Shown here one piece after another: positions 61,845 to 64,000 of a stretch of 64,000 nucleotides of DNA. The stretch's first letter is position 1. Each line of letters opens with the position of its first letter. The notes below the pieces were generated by a model. That model saw only the letters and a list, made by a program, of their open reading frames with translations. It did not search any database and was not told the DNA's origin. Both the position numbers and the translations under genes were made by a program. The DNA is from Canna indica (lineage: Eukaryota; Streptophyta; Magnoliopsida; Zingiberales; Cannaceae): the NCBI GenBank assembly GCA_034359265.1, contig CP136891.1:41656001-41720000 (forward strand), written 5' to 3'.

Positions 61845-64000
61845 TTAATCGAGTTATTTTTGACAGACTAATGCAAAGAATTGGAAGATTTTTCGAATAG
61901 AATCTTGAACGAAGCCTACTGATTGAACTTCGGGGTGTCGGCTCGAAACGCCCAGCAATCTGAGTCCCGAGCGACTCCAGAACATTCACTGAGATGGGAG
62001 AAGTTGTTAATCGAGTTATTTTTGACAGACTAATGCAAAGAATTGGAAGATTTTTCGAATAGAATTTTGAACGAAGCCGACAGATTGAACTTCGGGGTGT
62101 CGGCTCGAAATGCCCAATAATCTGAGTCCCGAGCGAGTCCAGAACATTCACTGTGATGGGAGAAGTTGTTAATCGAGTTATTTTTGATAGACTAATGCAA
62201 AGAACTACACGCTTTTTCGAACAGAATGCTGAACGAAGCCTACTAATTGAACTTTCGAGTATCGACTCGAAACGACCAGAAATCTGAGTCCCGGGCGACT
62301 CCAGAACATTCACTGTGCTGGAAGAAGTTGTTAATCGAGTTATTTTTGACAGACTAAGGCAAGGAATTGGAAGATTTTGCGAATAGAATCTTTAACGAAG
62401 CTGACTGATTGAACTTTGGGGTATCGGCTCGAAATGCCCAATAATCTGAGTCCCGAGCGAGTCCAGAACATTCACTGTGATGGGAGAAGTTGTTAATCGA
62501 GTTATTTTTGACAGACTAATGCAAAGAACTACACGCTTTTTTGAACAGAATGCTGAACGAAGCCTACTAATTGAACTTTCTAGTATCGACTCGAAACGAC
62601 CAGAATTCTGAGTCCCGGGCGACTCTAGAACTTTCACTGTGATGGAAGAAGTTGTTAATCGAGTTATTTTTTACAGACTAATGCAAAGAATTACAAGATT
62701 TTTCAAACAGAATCTTGAACGAAGCCGACTAATTGAACTTCGGGGTATCGGCTCGAAACGCCCAGCAATCTGAGTCCCGAGCGACTCCAGAACATTCACT
62801 GAGATGGGAGAAGTTGTTAATCGAGTTATTTTTGATAGACTAATGCAAAGAATTGGAAGATTTTTCGAATAGAATTTTGAACGAAGCCGACTGATTGAAC
62901 TTCGGGGTATCGGCTCGAAATGCCCAATAATCTGAGTCCCGAGCGAGTCCAGAACATTCACTGTGATGGGAGAAGTTGTTAATCGAGTTATTTTTGACAG
63001 ACTAATGCAAAGAACTACACGCTTTTTCGAACAGAATGCTGAACGAAGCCTACTAATTGAACTTTCGAGTATCGACTCGAAACGATTAGAATTCTGAGTC
63101 CCGGGCGACTCTAGAACATTCACTGTGATGGAAGAAGTTGTTAATCGAGTTATTTTTTACAGACTAATGCAAAGAATTACAAGATTTTTCAAACAGAATC
63201 TTGAACGAAGCCGACTAATTGAACTTCGGGGTATCGGCTCGAAACGCCCAGCAATCTGAGTCCCGAGCGACTCCAGAACATTCACTGAGATGGGAGAAGT
63301 TGTTAATCGAGTTATTTTTGACAGACTAATGCAAAGAATTGGATGATTTTTCGAATAGAATTTTGAACGAAGCCGACTGATTGAACTTCGGGGTATCGGC
63401 TCGAAATGCCCAATAATCTGAGTCCCGAGCGACTCCAGAACATTCACTGAGATGGGAGAAGTTGTTAATCTTGTTATTTTTGACAGACTAATGCAAAGAA
63501 TTGGAAGATTTTTCGAATAGAATCTTGAACGAAGTCGACTGATTGAACTTCGGGGTATCGGCTTGAAACACCCAGCAATCTGAGTCCCGCGCGACTCCAG
63601 AACATTCACTGAGATGGGAGAAGTTGTTAATCGAGTTATTTTTGACAGAATAATGCAAAGAATTGGAAGATTTTTCGAATAGAATCTTGAACGAAGCCTA
63701 CTGATTGAACTTCGGGGTGTCGGCTCGTAACGCCCAGCAATCTGAGTCCCGAGCGACTCCAGAACATTCACTGAGATGGGAGAAGTTGTTAATCGAGTTA
63801 TTTTTGACAGACTAATGCAAAGAATTGGAAGATTTTTCGAATAGAATTTTGAACGAAGCCGACTGATTGAACTTCGGGGTATCGGCTAGAAATGCCCAAT
63901 AATCTGAGTCCCGAGCGTCTCCAGAACATTCACTGTGATGGGAGAAGTTGTTAATCGAGTTATTTTTGACAGACTAATGCAAAGAACTACACGCTTTTTC

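Larger units (their letters stand above)
3378..64000. repeat. Tandem satellite array, 162-bp monomer, about 374 head-to-tail copies
   Basis: The consensus monomer, starting at TTAATCGAG, is 162 bp. It has an AT-rich part (TTATTTTTGACAGACTAATG, AACAAGATTTTTC) and a GC-richer part (GCCGACTGATTG, CTTCGGGGTATCGGCTCG, GTCCCGAGCGACTCC, then GAACATTCACTG). Starts fall at 3378, 3540, 3702 and so on; the register was checked at many points and closes exactly at 49872 (287 units) and at 63951 (86 more after one 153-bp unit). All copies face the same way and no transposon interrupts them. The array continues past base 64000. Monomer size and higher-order structure resemble plant centromeric satellites; centromere identity is inferred, not shown. 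Confidence 0.97.
50025..64000. repeat. Right satellite domain: diverged subfamily, 86 monomers plus a 50-bp partial
   Basis: Bases 50025-63950 hold 80 monomers of 162 bp and six of 161 bp (13,926 bp, which adds up exactly); 63951-64000 is a partial copy. Types include: GGAAGATTTTTCGAATAG with AATGCCCAATAATC; AACTACACGCTTTTTCG with CTTTCGAGTATCGACTCG; GACTAAGGCAAGG with TTTGCGAATAG and GAGCGAGTC; TTATTTTTTACAG with CAAACAGAATC and CGCCCAGC; and the 161-bp type. CACTGAGATGGG and GATGGAAGAAG replace the left-domain CACTGTGATGGGAGAAG in many units. Higher-order shifts are 2591, 1619, 1457, 2267 and 1295 bp, each one base short of a multiple of 162. Confidence 0.9.

Noticed and set aside
3619..63771. 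Dozens of minus-strand open frames of 73-351 codons made of 54-residue repeats
   Set aside because: They are satellite read in a frame that happens to lack stops because the monomer is 162 bp. They start mostly at GTG, break at every TTAAAAT or TGATTTAAC variant and shift frame in 161-bp monomers. No sign of a real protein.
3378..64000. CENP-B box in the monomer (TTCGGGGTATCGGC looked similar)
   Set aside because: The TTCG-N4-A-N2-CGGG pattern fails: the bases after A are TCGGCT, with wrong spacing and no CGGG. No better match was seen on either strand.
3378..64000. CRISPR-like direct repeat array
   Set aside because: Repeats are contiguous 162-bp units with no unique spacers, and the neighbouring element is a eukaryotic LINE.
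3378..64000. Ancestral 54-bp sub-repeat inside the monomer, suggested by GACT at about positions 22, 73 and 129
   Set aside because: Only GACT and a few nearby bases match and the spacing is uneven (51, 56 and 55). This is too weak without an alignment.

Overview
The window looks like nuclear DNA of a plant, probably a dicot, and very likely from a centromeric or pericentromeric satellite block. The plant assignment rests on the left-hand element: its ORF1 protein carries a DUF4283-like domain followed by a CCHC zinc knuckle, the usual layout of plant L1-type LINEs. The species cannot be told from the sequence alone. I see no host gene, rRNA, tRNA or CRISPR array.

Layout. (1) Bases 1-3377 are the 5' part of a LINE retrotransposon on the minus strand. 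It has a partial ORF2 (apurinic endonuclease domain, 1-812, running off the left edge), a complete ORF1 (805-2301) and about 1.08 kb of 5' leader (2302-3377) with short tandem repeats. (2) At 3377/3378 the sequence switches at one base into a tandem satellite that fills the remaining 60.6 kb and runs off the right edge. All monomers have the same orientation and I saw no other insertion. Monomer starts can be followed in exact register: 287 monomers of 162 bp (3378-49871), one chimeric 153-bp monomer (49872-50024), then 86 monomers (80 of 162 bp and six of 161 bp), and a 50-bp partial copy at the end.

The array has two domains. The left domain (3378 to about 49964) is one subfamily with many variant monomers arranged in higher-order repeats. 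The commonest period is 10 monomers (1620 bp); duplications of 5, 6, 8, 9, 12 and 30 monomers and long-range copies are layered on top. Neighbouring higher-order copies often differ at about 1 base in 1.6 kb. The right domain (about 49965-64000) is a diverged subfamily with its own higher-order repeats of 8, 9, 10, 14 and 16 monomers, marked by 161-bp monomers. The two domains meet inside the chimeric 153-bp monomer.

Each monomer carries short inverted repeats that could form hairpins. Because 162 is 54 codons, a stop-poor frame runs through many monomers and gives long but almost certainly non-coding ORFs. The first satellite monomer next to the LINE is an ordinary internal variant, and the junction offers a plausible target-site duplication ending in a T-run. 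The simplest reading is therefore a fairly young LINE inserted into a pre-existing, actively homogenising satellite array, rather than the natural edge of the array.
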